Of a DNA stretch of 64,000 nucleotides, positions 35,529-48,389 are shown one piece after another; positions within the stretch are counted from its first letter, which is position 1, and each line of letters starts with the position of its first letter. The position numbers and the translations under genes are program-made. The notes under the pieces are model-generated. The model worked only from the letters and a program-made list of their open reading frames with translations, did no database searches and had not been told where the DNA came from. Source of the stretch: Paracoccus ravus (GTDB lineage: Bacteria > Pseudomonadota > Alphaproteobacteria > Rhodobacterales > Rhodobacteraceae); NCBI RefSeq assembly GCF_004522175.1, contig NZ_SDEB01000007.1, positions 112,716 to 176,715 of the forward strand, read 5' to 3'.

Positions 35529-37061
35529 ATGAAGGACATCCTGAACCAACTCGAATCGCGGCGCGAGGATGCCCGGCTGGGCGGCGGCCAGCGTCGGATC
35601 GACGCACAGCACGCGCGCGGCAAGCTGACTGCCCGCGAAAGGCTTGAACTTCTTCTCGACGAAGGTTCTTTCGAAGAGTTCGACATGTTCGTGCGCCACC
35701 GCTCAACCGATTTCGGGATGGAGAACGACCGCCCCTATGGCGACGGGGTGGTGACAGGCTGGGGCACGATCAATGGCCGCATGGTCTATGTCTTCTCGCA
35801 GGACTTCACCGTATTCGGCGGCTCGCTGTCGGAAACCCATGCCCAGAAGATCTGCAAGATCATGGATATGGCAATGCGCAACGGCGCGCCAGTGATCGGG
35901 CTGAACGATTCCGGCGGCGCGCGCATCCAGGAGGGCGTGGCTTCGCTCGCGGGCTATGCCGATGTTTTCCAGCGCAACGTGCTGGCCTCGGGCGTGGTGC
36001 CGCAGATCTCGGTCATCATGGGGCCATGCGCCGGCGGCGCGGTCTATTCCCCGGCGATGACCGATTTCATCTTCATGGTGAAGGATACGAGCTACATGTT
36101 CGTGACCGGCCCGGACGTGGTCAAGACCGTGACGAATGAGGTCGTCACGGCCGAGCAATTGGGCGGGGCCTCGACCCATACCAAAAAATCCTCGGTCGCG
36201 GATGGCGCCTTCGAGAATGATGTCGAGGCCATGACCGAGATCCGCCGCCTGGTCGATTTCCTGCCGCTGAACAATCGCGAAAAGGCCCCGACCCGGCCCT
36301 TTTTCGACGATCCGAACCGGATCGAGGGCAGCCTGGACACGCTGATCCCCGAGAATCCGAACCAGCCCTATGACATGAAGGAACTGATCCTCAAGGTCGC
36401 GGATGAGGGCGATTTCTACGAGATCCAGAAGGATTTCGCCGCCAATATCATCACCGGCTTCATTCGCATCGAGGGCCAGAGCGTCGGCGTCGTCGCGAAC
36501 CAGCCGATGGTGCTGGCGGGCTGCCTCGATATCGACAGCTCGCGCAAGGCCGCGCGTTTCGTGCGCTTCTGCGACGCCTTCGAGATCCCGATCCTGACAT
36601 TCGTCGACGTACCGGGCTTCCTGCCGGGCACCGGGCAGGAATATGGCGGCGTCATCAAGCATGGCGCGAAGCTGCTCTTTGCCTATGGCGAGGCGACCGT
36701 GCCCAAGGTGACGGTGATCACCCGCAAGGCCTATGGCGGAGCCTATGACGTGATGTCCTCGAAGCACCTGCGCGGCGATTTCAACTATGCCTGGCCCACT
36801 GCGGAAATCGCGGTGATGGGCGCCAAGGGCGCGGTCGAGATCCTCTATCGCAGCGAGCTTGGCGATGCCGAAAAGATCGCCGAGCGGACCCATGATTACG
36901 AGACCCGCTTTGCAAACCCCTTTGTCGCCGCCGAGAAGGGCTTCATCGACGAGGTGATCCAGCCCCATTCCACAAGGCGGCGCGTGGCACGCGCCTTTGC
37001 CAGCCTGCGCGGCAAGAAGCTCGCAAATCCGTGGAAGAAGCACGATAATATTCCGCTCTGA
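35529..37061 (+). CDS. pccB: propionyl-CoA carboxylase, beta (carboxyltransferase) subunit
   Basis: A 510-residue carboxyltransferase that moves CO2 from biotin to propionyl-CoA, giving methylmalonyl-Co[21 protein letters not shown] starts the protein, with GGGGAGG upstream of the [16 protein letters not shown] and [12 protein letters not shown] form the N-lobe acyl-CoA site. [17 protein letters not shown] and [13 protein letters not shown] form the C-lobe biotin site. It works with PccA (39341) and the mutase (42925). Confidence 0.96.
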   Translation: MKDILNQLESRREDARLGGGQRRIDAQHARGKLTARERLELLLDEGSFEEFDMFVRHRSTDFGMENDRPYGDGVVTGWGTINGRMVYVFSQDFTVFGGSLSETHAQKICKIMDMAMRNGAPVIGLNDSGGARIQEGVASLAGYADVFQRNVLASGVVPQISVIMGPCAGGAVYSPAMTDFIFMVKDTSYMFVTGPDVVKTVTNEVVTAEQLGGASTHTKKSSVADGAFENDVEAMTEIRRLVDFLPLNNREKAPTRPFFDDPNRIEGSLDTLIPENPNQPYDMKELILKVADEGDFYEIQKDFAANIITGFIRIEGQSVGVVANQPMVLAGCLDIDSSRKAARFVRFCDAFEIPILTFVDVPGFLPGTGQEYGGVIKHGAKLLFAYGEATVPKVTVITRKAYGGAYDVMSSKHLRGDFNYAWPTAEIAVMGAKGAVEILYRSELGDAEKIAERTHDYETRFANPFVAAEKGFIDEVIQPHSTRRRVARAFASLRGKKLANPWKKHDNIPL

Positions 37062-37086
37062 CGACCGTTGACCCGATAGGCAGGAC

Positions 37087-37749
37087 ATGAAGACCCCCTC
37101 TCGTGCAGCCAGTGCCATGTTTCTGGCCCTCGCATCGCCCGCGGCAGCCACGGATGCGCCGGGGACGCGCATCGAACTGCCCTCGGGGGCCGAATTGCGC
37201 TGGCTCGAGACGCTGCAGGACAGTGCCGGGGGCAGCGGCCTGACCTATCGTTTCCGCTTTCTGATGCCCGATCTTGCCGCGCGCGTGCCTTCGACAAGCG
37301 GCTCGGCGACCGAGCCCGAATTGGCCGAAAGGCCGCCCATCGAGATTGACACAGAGGCCGGGGGCGACGCGTCGGGCGACGATTACATCGACGACGGCCT
37401 TGTCGATATCGACGAATTGCAGCTATCCCCGGTTCCGCAAGACGCGGGCAGCGCGCCCGAGGACCTCGATGCCGCAGAGATCGAGGCTGACGGAATGATC
37501 GAGGATCCGGCCTTGCCCGCCGCCCCCGATGTCCTGGCTCAGGACCCGGTGCATGACGACATCGTCTGGCTCTGCGAGAACTGGGTCTTGCCGCGCATCG
37601 CAAGCCCCGCGCCGCGGCCCCAGCAGATTGTCATCAGCATTGCCGACAAGGACATCCCCTTTGGAATCTACGATCCAGAGGTGCTTCAGCTATTTGAAGC
37701 ATTCCGGCTTCCCCCCGACCGCGATTCCTGCGAATGGGAGCCTTGGTAA
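37087..37749 (+). CDS. DUF6497-like secreted acidic protein
   Basis: A 220-residue protein with a likely signal peptide (about residues 1-21, ending SPAAA). An acidic Asp/Glu-rich linker (95-155) connects an N-terminal part (IELPSGAELRWLETL, GLTYRFRFLMPDL) to a C-terminal domain (DIVWLCENWVLPRI, PQQIVISIADKDIPFG, QLFEAFRL). The two ends match a Rhodobacterales family I know as DUF6497, often found between pccB and pccA. Function unknown. 25 bases after pccB, likely the same operon. Confidence 0.7.
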   Translation: MKTPSRAASAMFLALASPAAATDAPGTRIELPSGAELRWLETLQDSAGGSGLTYRFRFLMPDLAARVPSTSGSATEPELAERPPIEIDTEAGGDASGDDYIDDGLVDIDELQLSPVPQDAGSAPEDLDAAEIEADGMIEDPALPAAPDVLAQDPVHDDIVWLCENWVLPRIASPAPRPQQIVISIADKDIPFGIYDPEVLQLFEAFRLPPDRDSCEWEPW

Positions 37750-37930
37750 TGGCGCATGCAGACCGTGATGCAGCACTGCCACAGCAGGCGAAACCGCGGC
37801 GACGCAGCTTTTCGCCCGCCTGTGACGGGGCGCGCCATGCCGATATGGTTGCCGCGCGGTCGCATGGGGCGGCCGAATCTTTAACGAGCAGTCGGGACGA
37901 AACGATCCCGTACTACAGGAGCAAGACATC

Positions 37931-38068
37931 ATGTCGAAAAAAATCGCCCTGGCCCTGGTTCTGGCCAGCCTCGCCGTCTCGGCCTGCGCCAAGAAAGAGC
38001 CCGAAGTCATCGCGCCGGTTCCGGTCACCACCGAGCCGGTCTATCAGGGCAAATACGGCGCCAACTGA
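37931..38068 (+). CDS. 45-residue lipoprotein
   Basis: A 45-codon gene with GGAGC upstream of the ATG. The N terminus MSKKIALALVLASLAVSAC is a textbook lipoprotein signal with lipobox VSAC (Cys19). The mature part is only about 27 residues (AKKEPEVIAPVPVTTEPVYQ then GKYGAN), so it is a tiny lipid-anchored peptide. Role unknown. Its signal peptide resembles that of the second glycine-zipper lipoprotein at 39018. Confidence 0.75.
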   Translation: MSKKIALALVLASLAVSACAKKEPEVIAPVPVTTEPVYQGKYGAN

Positions 38069-38161
38069 GCACCTTGCCAAGCGCGGGCTGCTCGGCGGCC
38101 CGCGCATTTCGCGGCCGCCCTGCACCCTGCGTGATCCCTTGATCCCACAATGGGGCATGTC

Positions 38162-38575
38162 ATGCTGAAGCATCGCGGGTTTCCGGGCCGCCTTCCCGGA
38201 ACAGATTTCCAATTCACCATCCGCCGCGCCAACAAAAAGGGCGCCACGCCCATCGTGAGGCGCGAGCGCTTCCGCGACCGCAAGGTTGCCGACAAACGCG
38301 CCGATGAAGGCTTCATGGCCGCGCTTATCCAACTCTTCGGCGAGGAACCGTTTGAGCGCGGCAATCTCGACGCCGGACGCCTTTCCTGGCTGATCGGGCG
38401 TGAGGTCGTGCCGGTCGGGAAACTGGACCCTACCGATTACGAGCAGATGTTGCGCGTCGACATGAAGAAAGCCGAAGCCAGCTTCCCTGCACTTTTCGCC
38501 GCCGAGCCTCCGGCCTTTGACTGGGACGATGTCGATTTTGACGACGAGGACTGGGACGACGAGGACGACGCATAA
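38162..38575 (+). CDS. conserved-looking hypothetical protein with acidic tail
   Basis: A 137-residue soluble protein. The N-terminal half is basic (FQFTIRRANKKGATPIVRRE, RFRDRKVADKRADEGF) and the last 20 or so residues are almost all Asp/Glu/Trp. The ATG at 38162 has GGGG eight bases upstream; an ATG four codons earlier has none. I do not recognise the family. The charge split suggests nucleic-acid or protein binding. Confidence 0.62.
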   Translation: MLKHRGFPGRLPGTDFQFTIRRANKKGATPIVRRERFRDRKVADKRADEGFMAALIQLFGEEPFERGNLDAGRLSWLIGREVVPVGKLDPTDYEQMLRVDMKKAEASFPALFAAEPPAFDWDDVDFDDEDWDDEDDA

Positions 38576-38705
38576 TGAGCGGATTGCCGCGTAGTCCCGC
38601 AGTTTCACATCGTTGTCAGTTCCTTCGGGTCATGCGGCATGCAATATTGCCTGCACCTTATTCACGAACGGTCCAAAATCGGGCCAGTTATACAGGCAAA
38701 GAGCT

Positions 38706-38951
38706 ATGCAAAACTCCGTCATCCTCCGTCTTTCGGGCGCCGCTCTTCTGGTCGCCGGTCTTGCCGCATGCGAACCCAGCCCCTACGGTGGCTCGACCAT
38801 GTCGCCCGACGCGCAGCGCGCTGCCGGCGGCGCTCTGGCCGGTGCGGCCGTCGCCAAGATCCTTGACGAGGACGTCGGAACCGGCGCGCTCATCGGCGCG
38901 GGCGCCGGTGCGCTTTGCGACGACGCCGGCGTCTGCCAGCGCCGCTACTAA
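38706..38951 (+). CDS. glycine-zipper lipoprotein (YMGG-like)
   Basis: An 81-residue protein with a lipoprotein signal (lipobox LAAC, Cys22). The Gly/Ala-rich segment AGGALAGAAVAKIL, then GTGALIGAGAGALCDDAGVCQ, is typical of outer-membrane glycine-zipper proteins of the YMGG/Rick_17kDa type. It is a paralogue of the next gene: both end in GALC-(D/N)D-x-x-x-CQ. Envelope structural role by family. Confidence 0.75.
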   Translation: MQNSVILRLSGAALLVAGLAACEPSPYGGSTMSPDAQRAAGGALAGAAVAKILDEDVGTGALIGAGAGALCDDAGVCQRRY

Positions 38952-39017
38952 TTCTGAAATTTCGGTCTGCCGCGGCGCGGTAAAGCCCGTCGCGGCCCGA
39001 TCTACGGAGAAGAACAC

Positions 39018-39230
39018 ATGTCGAAGAAACTCGCTCTCGTTCTGGGCCTTGGCCTCATGGGTCTTGCCGGCTGCACGCAGGGCATCAACCCGACCGATGC
39101 CGACCGCGCCCTTATCGGCGCAGGAGCCGGCGCAGTTATCGCCGACCTCGCAGGTGAAAGCGTCGTCGGTGGCGCGGCTGCCGGTGCAGCCGCAGGCGCG
39201 CTCTGCAACGACGTCAGGCTCTGCCAATAA
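39018..39230 (+). CDS. glycine-zipper lipoprotein, second copy
   Basis: A 70-residue lipoprotein: signal MSKKLALVLGLGLMGLAGC with lipobox LAGC (Cys19), then ALIGAGAGAVIADLAGE and GGAAAGAAAGALCNDVRLCQ. It shares the C-terminal GALCND...CQ pattern with the gene 66 bases upstream, so the pair looks like a tandem duplication that has diverged. Followed by a terminator before pccA. Confidence 0.75.
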   Translation: MSKKLALVLGLGLMGLAGCTQGINPTDADRALIGAGAGAVIADLAGESVVGGAAAGAAAGALCNDVRLCQ

Positions 39231-39274
39231 TCTGATCGGCCTGCGCGCGCGCCGCGCGGCCTCGATCATTCCCA

Positions 39275-39306
39275 GCCGTCCCGGAGCAGATCCGGGGCGG
39301 CTTTTT
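39275..39306 (+). terminator. terminator between small lipoprotein genes and pccA
   Basis: GCCGTCCCGGA/TCCGGGGCGGC (one G-T pair, GCAGA loop) followed by five T residues, 35 bases before the pccA start. It implies that pccA has its own promoter or relies on partial read-through. Confidence 0.85.
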
Positions 39307-39340
39307 CACGTCTGACGACTGCCTCGGGGGGAAGCCAAGC

Positions 39341-41338
<1,998 letters not shown>

Positions 41339-41339
41339 G

Positions 41340-42074
41340 ATGCATCCCGCCCAGTTCGTCTCCAGCGATTGGGCAGGGATTGCGCTTGGGCTTGCCATCC
41401 TGATGCTCGTGGTGATCCTGCCGCCGGTCGCGCGCTTCTATGATGCCAGTCGCGTCTATCTGCGGCTTTTCGCGATCTCCCTGCCGATGCTCGTCATCGG
41501 CGGGCTGCTGATCGCCTGGCTCTTGGGGCAAGGGCTGGACAGCGAGGTGCTGCGCACCATGGTCCCGGCCATTGTCGTGGTGCTGGGCTGGTTCGTGACC
41601 TTCATCTTTCAGGAAGATCGCCGCATCACCGAGCGGCGCGAGGATCAGCGCGATCTGCAAATCGCGCTGCATGCCGAGATCCAGACCTATGCAGATACGT
41701 TCAACGCCTATCGGGTGGCCGATCTGCGCGACAGCTTGGAACGCGAGATCGAGGAGCAGGGCGAGGCCTTCCGCCCCTTCATGACCGTCGAGCGCGAACC
41801 GATCATCTTCTTGAAACTCTCGACCGAATTGCACCGGCTGCCTGCGCATCAGGTCAATATCGCGGTGGTCTTCTACACCCGCTTGCAGGACATGCGCGGC
41901 TTTGCGCAAGAGCTGAGCAGCCCCCAGTTCAACGCCTTGCCGATTGCACGGCGCAGGCTGGCCTATCTCGATTATTACGCGGTCCGGGAATATGTCGCGC
42001 AATCGGCGCAAATCGCCTTGCGGGAATTCGCCCCTCCGAAGCCAGAGAGCCCGCCGGGCGGAGGCGCGCAATGA
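41340..42074 (+). CDS. membrane protein of unknown function
   Basis: A 244-residue protein starting one base after the pccA stop. Three hydrophobic segments (about 12-30, 42-63, 73-90) are followed by a cytoplasmic helical domain (about 93-244) with repeated charged patterns (ITERREDQRDLQIALHAEIQ). There is no recognised family. Co-translation with pccA suggests a conserved link to it, but no propionate function can be read. Confidence 0.65.
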   Translation: MHPAQFVSSDWAGIALGLAILMLVVILPPVARFYDASRVYLRLFAISLPMLVIGGLLIAWLLGQGLDSEVLRTMVPAIVVVLGWFVTFIFQEDRRITERREDQRDLQIALHAEIQTYADTFNAYRVADLRDSLEREIEEQGEAFRPFMTVEREPIIFLKLSTELHRLPAHQVNIAVVFYTRLQDMRGFAQELSSPQFNALPIARRRLAYLDYYAVREYVAQSAQIALREFAPPKPESPPGGGAQ

Positions 42075-42104
42075 GCCTTGCCCCGCAGAACGTGATTGCG
42101 GCGT

Positions 42105-42290
42105 TTAGTAGGTCGGACGCGGCCCTGAATGGCCCGGAATTTTCATCGGGTCATGCGACATCTCGAGGCTCCAATCCAGATCGTCCCTGCTCTCGGTATA
42201 GGCGGCTTCAATCCCGCGATACGCCGAGAAGCGCGCGTCCTCCGATGCCGACGCGGGGTCGAGAGGAATGGCATATGGCAAGCGGTCCAT
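42105..42290 (-). CDS. 61-residue hypothetical protein
   Basis: A 61-codon ORF with a strong AGGAGA seven bases before the ATG on the minus strand. It is rich in Asp, Ser and Tyr, with DRLPYAIPLDPASASEDARF at the N terminus. No membrane segment or motif recognised. The good ribosome binding site and its isolated position argue that it is expressed. Convergent with the preceding membrane protein gene. Confidence 0.5.
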   Translation of the reverse strand: MDRLPYAIPLDPASASEDARFSAYRGIEAAYTESRDDLDWSLEMSHDPMKIPGHSGPRPTY

Positions 42291-42348
42291 GTCATTTCTC
42301 CTGCGATTGCCTTTGCAATATGGGAAATCCGCGCCTCTTTGGCAAGTC

Positions 42349-42867
42349 TCAGGGCAGGCCCGCGCGACCGATCTCTTGCAGGCGCAACGGGAATTTGTCG
42401 ATCGCGCGCGAGATCTCACGCACCGACCAGGGCACGGGCTTGCGCTGCTTGACCTGCCCGTCCTTGTCCAGAAGCACCAGCGAGAAACCTTCGGGGCGCA
42501 ATTGCCGCCGCCAGATGCTCGCCGCCTGCGGCTCGGTATCGGTGATGACGACCACGTCGCGCCGGGTCAGCGCGGCCGGGTCACGCCTGAGCGCGGCAAG
42601 TTGCTCGACAAAGGCAGGATCGGCAGCCGTATCGGCAAAGACCACGACGGGCCGCGCCTGCCACAGAAATTCCGCCGGATCGGCCTCGGCCGCGTCCAGC
42701 ACGCGCAATTCGCGCGCATTGGCCCTGTCGCGCCCGGCCTCGCCGTCGCGTGCGGCGGGAACCTCGCCCCGAACATATGGCTGGTGGCGCGTCTCATCCG
42801 CAGGACGATCGCCCATCGCCGCGACCAGCGGCACCAGCAGCAGAAAAATCAACCGTTTGAGTTTCAT
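42349..42867 (-). CDS. DUF4174-type secreted protein
   Basis: A 172-residue protein with an N-terminal signal or anchor (KLKRLIFLLLVPLVAAMG). The C-terminal 110 residues (RPVVVFADTAADPAFVEQL, VVVITDTEP, SLVLLDKDGQVKQRK) have the thioredoxin-like pattern of DUF4174, without a CxxC. The function of the family is unknown. The frame continues antisense through the mutase gene, but only the part from the ATG at 42867 looks like a protein. Divergent from the mutase. Confidence 0.75.
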   Translation of the reverse strand: MKLKRLIFLLLVPLVAAMGDRPADETRHQPYVRGEVPAARDGEAGRDRANARELRVLDAAEADPAEFLWQARPVVVFADTAADPAFVEQLAALRRDPAALTRRDVVVITDTEPQAASIWRRQLRPEGFSLVLLDKDGQVKQRKPVPWSVREISRAIDKFPLRLQEIGRAGLP

Positions 42868-42924
42868 CGCCCCCCCGTCTCTCCTTGAATATAAGAGCCG
42901 CCGGGCCATGGGAAAGGATCGAAG

Positions 42925-45065
<2,141 letters not shown>

Positions 45066-45069
<4 letters not shown>

Positions 45070-45557
45070 CCGAGATCCGGCCCGCGACCCCCGAGGATCT
45101 GCCCGCGATCCTCGGTTTCTGGAACCCGCTCATTCGCGAGACGACGATCACCTTTTCCTCCGAGGAAAAGACCCTCGACGGGCTGACATTGATGATCGCC
45201 TCGCGCCGGGCGGCGGGGCGCGAGTTCTTCGTCGCCGAAGCGGATGGCGAGGTGCTTGGCCTTGCCACCTATGACCAGTTCAGGGGCGGCAACGGCTATG
45301 TCCATGCCATGGAGCATACGATCGTTCTGGCCGAAGGGGCGCGGGGCAAGGGCCTTGGCCGGGCGTTGATGCAGGCGGTCGAGGATCACGCCCGCGCCGC
45401 AGGCGGGCATACGATGGTGGCGGGAGTTTCGGGCGAAAACGAGCCGGGCGTCGGCTTCCATCTCGCGCTTGGCTATGAGCCGGTCGGGCGGCTGCCGCAA
45501 TCGGGGCGCAAATTCGGGCGCTGGCTGGATCTGGTGCTGTTGCAGAAGATCCTCTGA
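45066..45557 (+). CDS. GNAT-family N-acetyltransferase (phosphinothricin acetyltransferase-like)
   Basis: A 163-residue GNAT starting with ATGA overlap to the mutase stop. The acetyl-CoA loop is [32 protein letters not shown] and the end [14 protein letters not shown] fit the Pat/Bar-like subgroup, which acetylates small amines or glutamate analogues. The substrate is unknown. Confidence 0.85.
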
Positions 45558-45628
45558 CCGCGCCTTGCCAGCATCCGGCCCCTGTGAAAGAGTCCCGCGA
45601 AAAGACGAGCCGAAAAGACGAGGGCTTC

Positions 45629-46453
45629 ATGAACGACGGTCGCAACGGCACGGTCAAGCAGATCATCTGCATCAAATGGGGCGCGAAATTCGGCCCCGAA
45701 TATGTGAACCGCCTGCACGGGATGATTGCGCGCAATATCACCCCGCCCTTCCGGCTGTTCTGCTTCACCGATGACGGCAGCGGTCTGCATCCCGATATCG
45801 CGGTGCGTCCCCTACCCGAATTCGACTATCAGGCCCCGGTGAACACGCGCGGCAAATGGCCGAAATCGCGGCTCTGGGGCGATCTGGGCGATGTGACGGG
45901 GGTGGTGCTGTTCCTCGACCTCGATGTCATCGTGACCGGCAGCCTCGATGATTTCTTCAGCTATGGCGAGCCAGACGATACGGTGCTGGGGCTGAACCCC
46001 AACACGCCTTTCGAGAAACTCGGCCAGACCTCGGTCTATCGGATGCGGGTGGGCAGTCTGAAACCCTTGCAGGATATCTTCCGCGCCGATCCCCAGGCTG
46101 CCGCGGATAAATACAAGTACGAGCAGCGTTTTGTCACCCGCAACGCGCCGGGCGGCGTGAAATTCTGGCCCAAGGGCTGGCTCGCGCATTTCCGCATGCA
46201 TTGCGTGCCGAACTTCCCGCTGAATTACTTCCGCGAGGCACGCATTCCCAGCGCCACCCGCATCGTGATCTTTCCGGGCAACCTCAATCCGCCGGACGCG
46301 ATTGCCGGGCGCTGGGACGACAAGGACACCCATCGCGAACCGATGGACCACCTGCGTGCCACCTTCGACGGCCGCCGCCGCGAGAGCCTCGGCAAGCACC
46401 TGCGCCATTACCTGCGCCCGGTGACATGGGTCGAGAAGCTGTGGCGGGAATAG
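45629..46453 (+). CDS. glycosyltransferase-like protein
   Basis: A 274-residue soluble protein. KQIICIKWGAKFGPEYVNRL is at the start and VVLFLDLDVIVTGSLDDFF carries a DxD-type metal site like GT8/GT-A enzymes. APGGVKFWPKGWLAHFRMHC and RIVIFPGNLNPPDA follow. Similar proteins in Rhodobacterales are often called glycosyltransferases. I chose the ATG at 45629 over an in-frame GTG 15 codons upstream. The stop lies inside the next gene (13-base overlap). Confidence 0.65.
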   Translation: MNDGRNGTVKQIICIKWGAKFGPEYVNRLHGMIARNITPPFRLFCFTDDGSGLHPDIAVRPLPEFDYQAPVNTRGKWPKSRLWGDLGDVTGVVLFLDLDVIVTGSLDDFFSYGEPDDTVLGLNPNTPFEKLGQTSVYRMRVGSLKPLQDIFRADPQAAADKYKYEQRFVTRNAPGGVKFWPKGWLAHFRMHCVPNFPLNYFREARIPSATRIVIFPGNLNPPDAIAGRWDDKDTHREPMDHLRATFDGRRRESLGKHLRHYLRPVTWVEKLWRE

Positions 46454-46974
46454 CCCCCCCACCCGAGGCACGGCACCCCTTGCCCGCCGATTTCGCGGCG
46501 GCGCTGGGGCAGGCCGTCGCGGATTTCGGCTGGCTTGAAGAGATCATCAAGCGCACGATCTTTGCCCTCGACAAGGCGCGGCTGGCCGAAGACCTGACCG
46601 AGCGACAGCGTCAGGGCTGGATGGCCCGCATGGGCAATATCGCCGATGACTCGCTCGGCACGCTGATCGAACAGATGGACAGCGCGATGCGTCGCCATCC
46701 CGGCTTGGGCGAACGCGACCTGATCACCGACCGCCTCTATGAGATCCGCAGCCATCGCAATCTGCTGTGCCACGCATCATGGCGGCCGACCCCGGACCCG
46801 TCGCGCTGGCATCCCGCCTTTGTCGATGCCAAGGGCGGGATCTATCGCCAGGATCTGACGGTCGAGGATGTGCAACAGATCAGCCGGATCACCGTCGAGA
46901 CCGCATACCGTGTCCTGCATGTCATGCAAGCCACGGGCGTGCAGGGATATTGGGCAGGCGACGAGGAAAGCTGA
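46441..46974 (+). CDS. HEPN-like helical protein with RX4H motif
   Basis: A 177-residue all-helical protein with a GTG start overlapping the previous gene by 13 bases. ADFGWLEEIIKRTIFALDKA opens the helical core. YEIRSHRNLLCHASWRP (near 100-116) contains R106-N-L-L-C-H111, a fit to the Rx4-6H motif with Asn after Arg that marks HEPN RNases and related toxins. The second domain (DAKGGIYRQDLTVEDVQQ to the end) has no known motif. No nucleotidyltransferase (MNT) partner is adjacent. RNase activity is possible but unproven. Confidence 0.6.
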   Translation: MAGIAPPPEARHPLPADFAAALGQAVADFGWLEEIIKRTIFALDKARLAEDLTERQRQGWMARMGNIADDSLGTLIEQMDSAMRRHPGLGERDLITDRLYEIRSHRNLLCHASWRPTPDPSRWHPAFVDAKGGIYRQDLTVEDVQQISRITVETAYRVLHVMQATGVQGYWAGDEES

Positions 46975-47038
46975 GCCCCGCGTTGCAACCCTGATCGCCA
47001 TCCGCTAACACCGCCTCACCCATAGAGAAGAGCTTCCC

Positions 47039-48355
47039 ATGTCCGCCCAGAATTCGGGGCAAAATGCCTCTCCGCTTCGTCTCGGCATCGCTGGTCTGGG
47101 GACGGTCGGCACCGGCACCGTCAAGATCATCCAGAAGCACGCCGAATTGCTGTCCCTGCGCGCAGGCCGGCCCGTCACCATCACCGCCGTCAGCGCCCGC
47201 GACCGAATGAAGAACCGCGATGTCGATCTCTCAGCCTATGGCTGGGAAGAGGACGCCCGTGCGCTCGCCCTGCGTGATGACGTCGATGTCTTTGTCGAAC
47301 TGGTCGGCGGAGACGAGGGCATTGCCCGCGAGGCCGTGACCGCAGCGCTCAAGGCCGGCAAGGATGTCGTCACCGCCAATAAGGCGCTGCTGGCGATCCA
47401 TGGTCAGGAACTGGCGGAACTGGCCGAAGAAAATGGCTGCGTGCTGCGCTTCGAGGCCGCCGTCGCTGGCGGCATCCCGGTCATCAAGACCATGACCGAA
47501 TCGCTCGCCGGGAATGAGATCCGCCGCGTCATGGGCGTGATGAACGGCACCTGCAACTACATCCTGACCCGGATGGAAAACGCGGGCCTGCCCTATGAGA
47601 CCGTCTTCGAAGAGGCCCGCCAGCTTGGCTACCTTGAGGCCGACCCGACGCTGGATGTGGGCGGGATCGACGCCAGCCACAAGCTCGCCATCCTCTCCTC
47701 GATCGCCTTCGGCACCCGCCCGGCCTTTTCCTCGGTCGAAATCGAGGGGATCGAGCGCGTCAGCATCGACGATATCCGCCGCGCCGCCGATATGGGCTAT
47801 CGCATCAAATTGCTGGGCGTCGCGCAGATGACCGGTCGCGGGCTGGAACAGCGCATGTCGCCCTGCCTCGTGCCTGCCGACAGCCCGCTCGGCCAATTGC
47901 AGGGCGGCACCAACATGGTGGTGATCGAGGGCGACTCGGTCGGCCAGATCGTGCTGCGCGGTGCCGGCGCGGGCGAAGGCCCGACCGCCAGCGCGGTGAT
48001 GTCAGACATCGTCGAGATCGCGCGCGGCGTGCGCATGCCCGCCTTTGCCCAGCCCGCGACGCAGCTTGCAAAGCCCATCGCGGCGCGTACCGCGGTGCCT
48101 GCGGCCTATTACATCCGCCTCGCGCTGGCTGACAAGCCGGGCGCTCTGGCCAAGGTGGCGGCCGTTCTGGGGGATGCGGGCATCTCGATCGACCGCATGC
48201 GGCAATATGGCAAGCATGATCTGGAAGGCATTGCGCCCGTCCTGATCGTCACCCACAAGACCACGCCCGAGGCCATCGACCTCGCGATCGAGGCTCTGCC
48301 CCGCACCGGCGTCATTGCCGGAGAACCGGTCGAATTGCGGATCGAAGAGGTCTGA
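47039..48355 (+). CDS. hom: homoserine dehydrogenase
   Basis: A 438-residue enzyme reducing aspartate semialdehyde to homoserine for Thr/Met synthesis. LGIAGLGTVGTGTV is the NAD(P) fold. AGGIPVIKTM, then VMGVMNGTCNYILT, and DPTLDVGGIDASHKLAIL are catalytic segments. A C-terminal ACT domain (about 355-438: LADKPGALAKVAAVL) suggests threonine feedback. Full length and monocistronic; terminator at 48364. Confidence 0.96.
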   Translation: MSAQNSGQNASPLRLGIAGLGTVGTGTVKIIQKHAELLSLRAGRPVTITAVSARDRMKNRDVDLSAYGWEEDARALALRDDVDVFVELVGGDEGIAREAVTAALKAGKDVVTANKALLAIHGQELAELAEENGCVLRFEAAVAGGIPVIKTMTESLAGNEIRRVMGVMNGTCNYILTRMENAGLPYETVFEEARQLGYLEADPTLDVGGIDASHKLAILSSIAFGTRPAFSSVEIEGIERVSIDDIRRAADMGYRIKLLGVAQMTGRGLEQRMSPCLVPADSPLGQLQGGTNMVVIEGDSVGQIVLRGAGAGEGPTASAVMSDIVEIARGVRMPAFAQPATQLAKPIAARTAVPAAYYIRLALADKPGALAKVAAVLGDAGISIDRMRQYGKHDLEGIAPVLIVTHKTTPEAIDLAIEALPRTGVIAGEPVELRIEEV

Positions 48356-48363
48356 ACCCGAAG

Positions 48364-48389
48364 CGCCCGCCCTCATCGGCGGGCGTTTT
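48364..48389 (+). terminator. terminator of hom
   Basis: CGCCCGCC/GGCGGGCG (8 bp, 6-base loop) followed by TTTTC, nine bases past the hom stop. It also separates hom from the convergent GntR gene. Confidence 0.88.
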
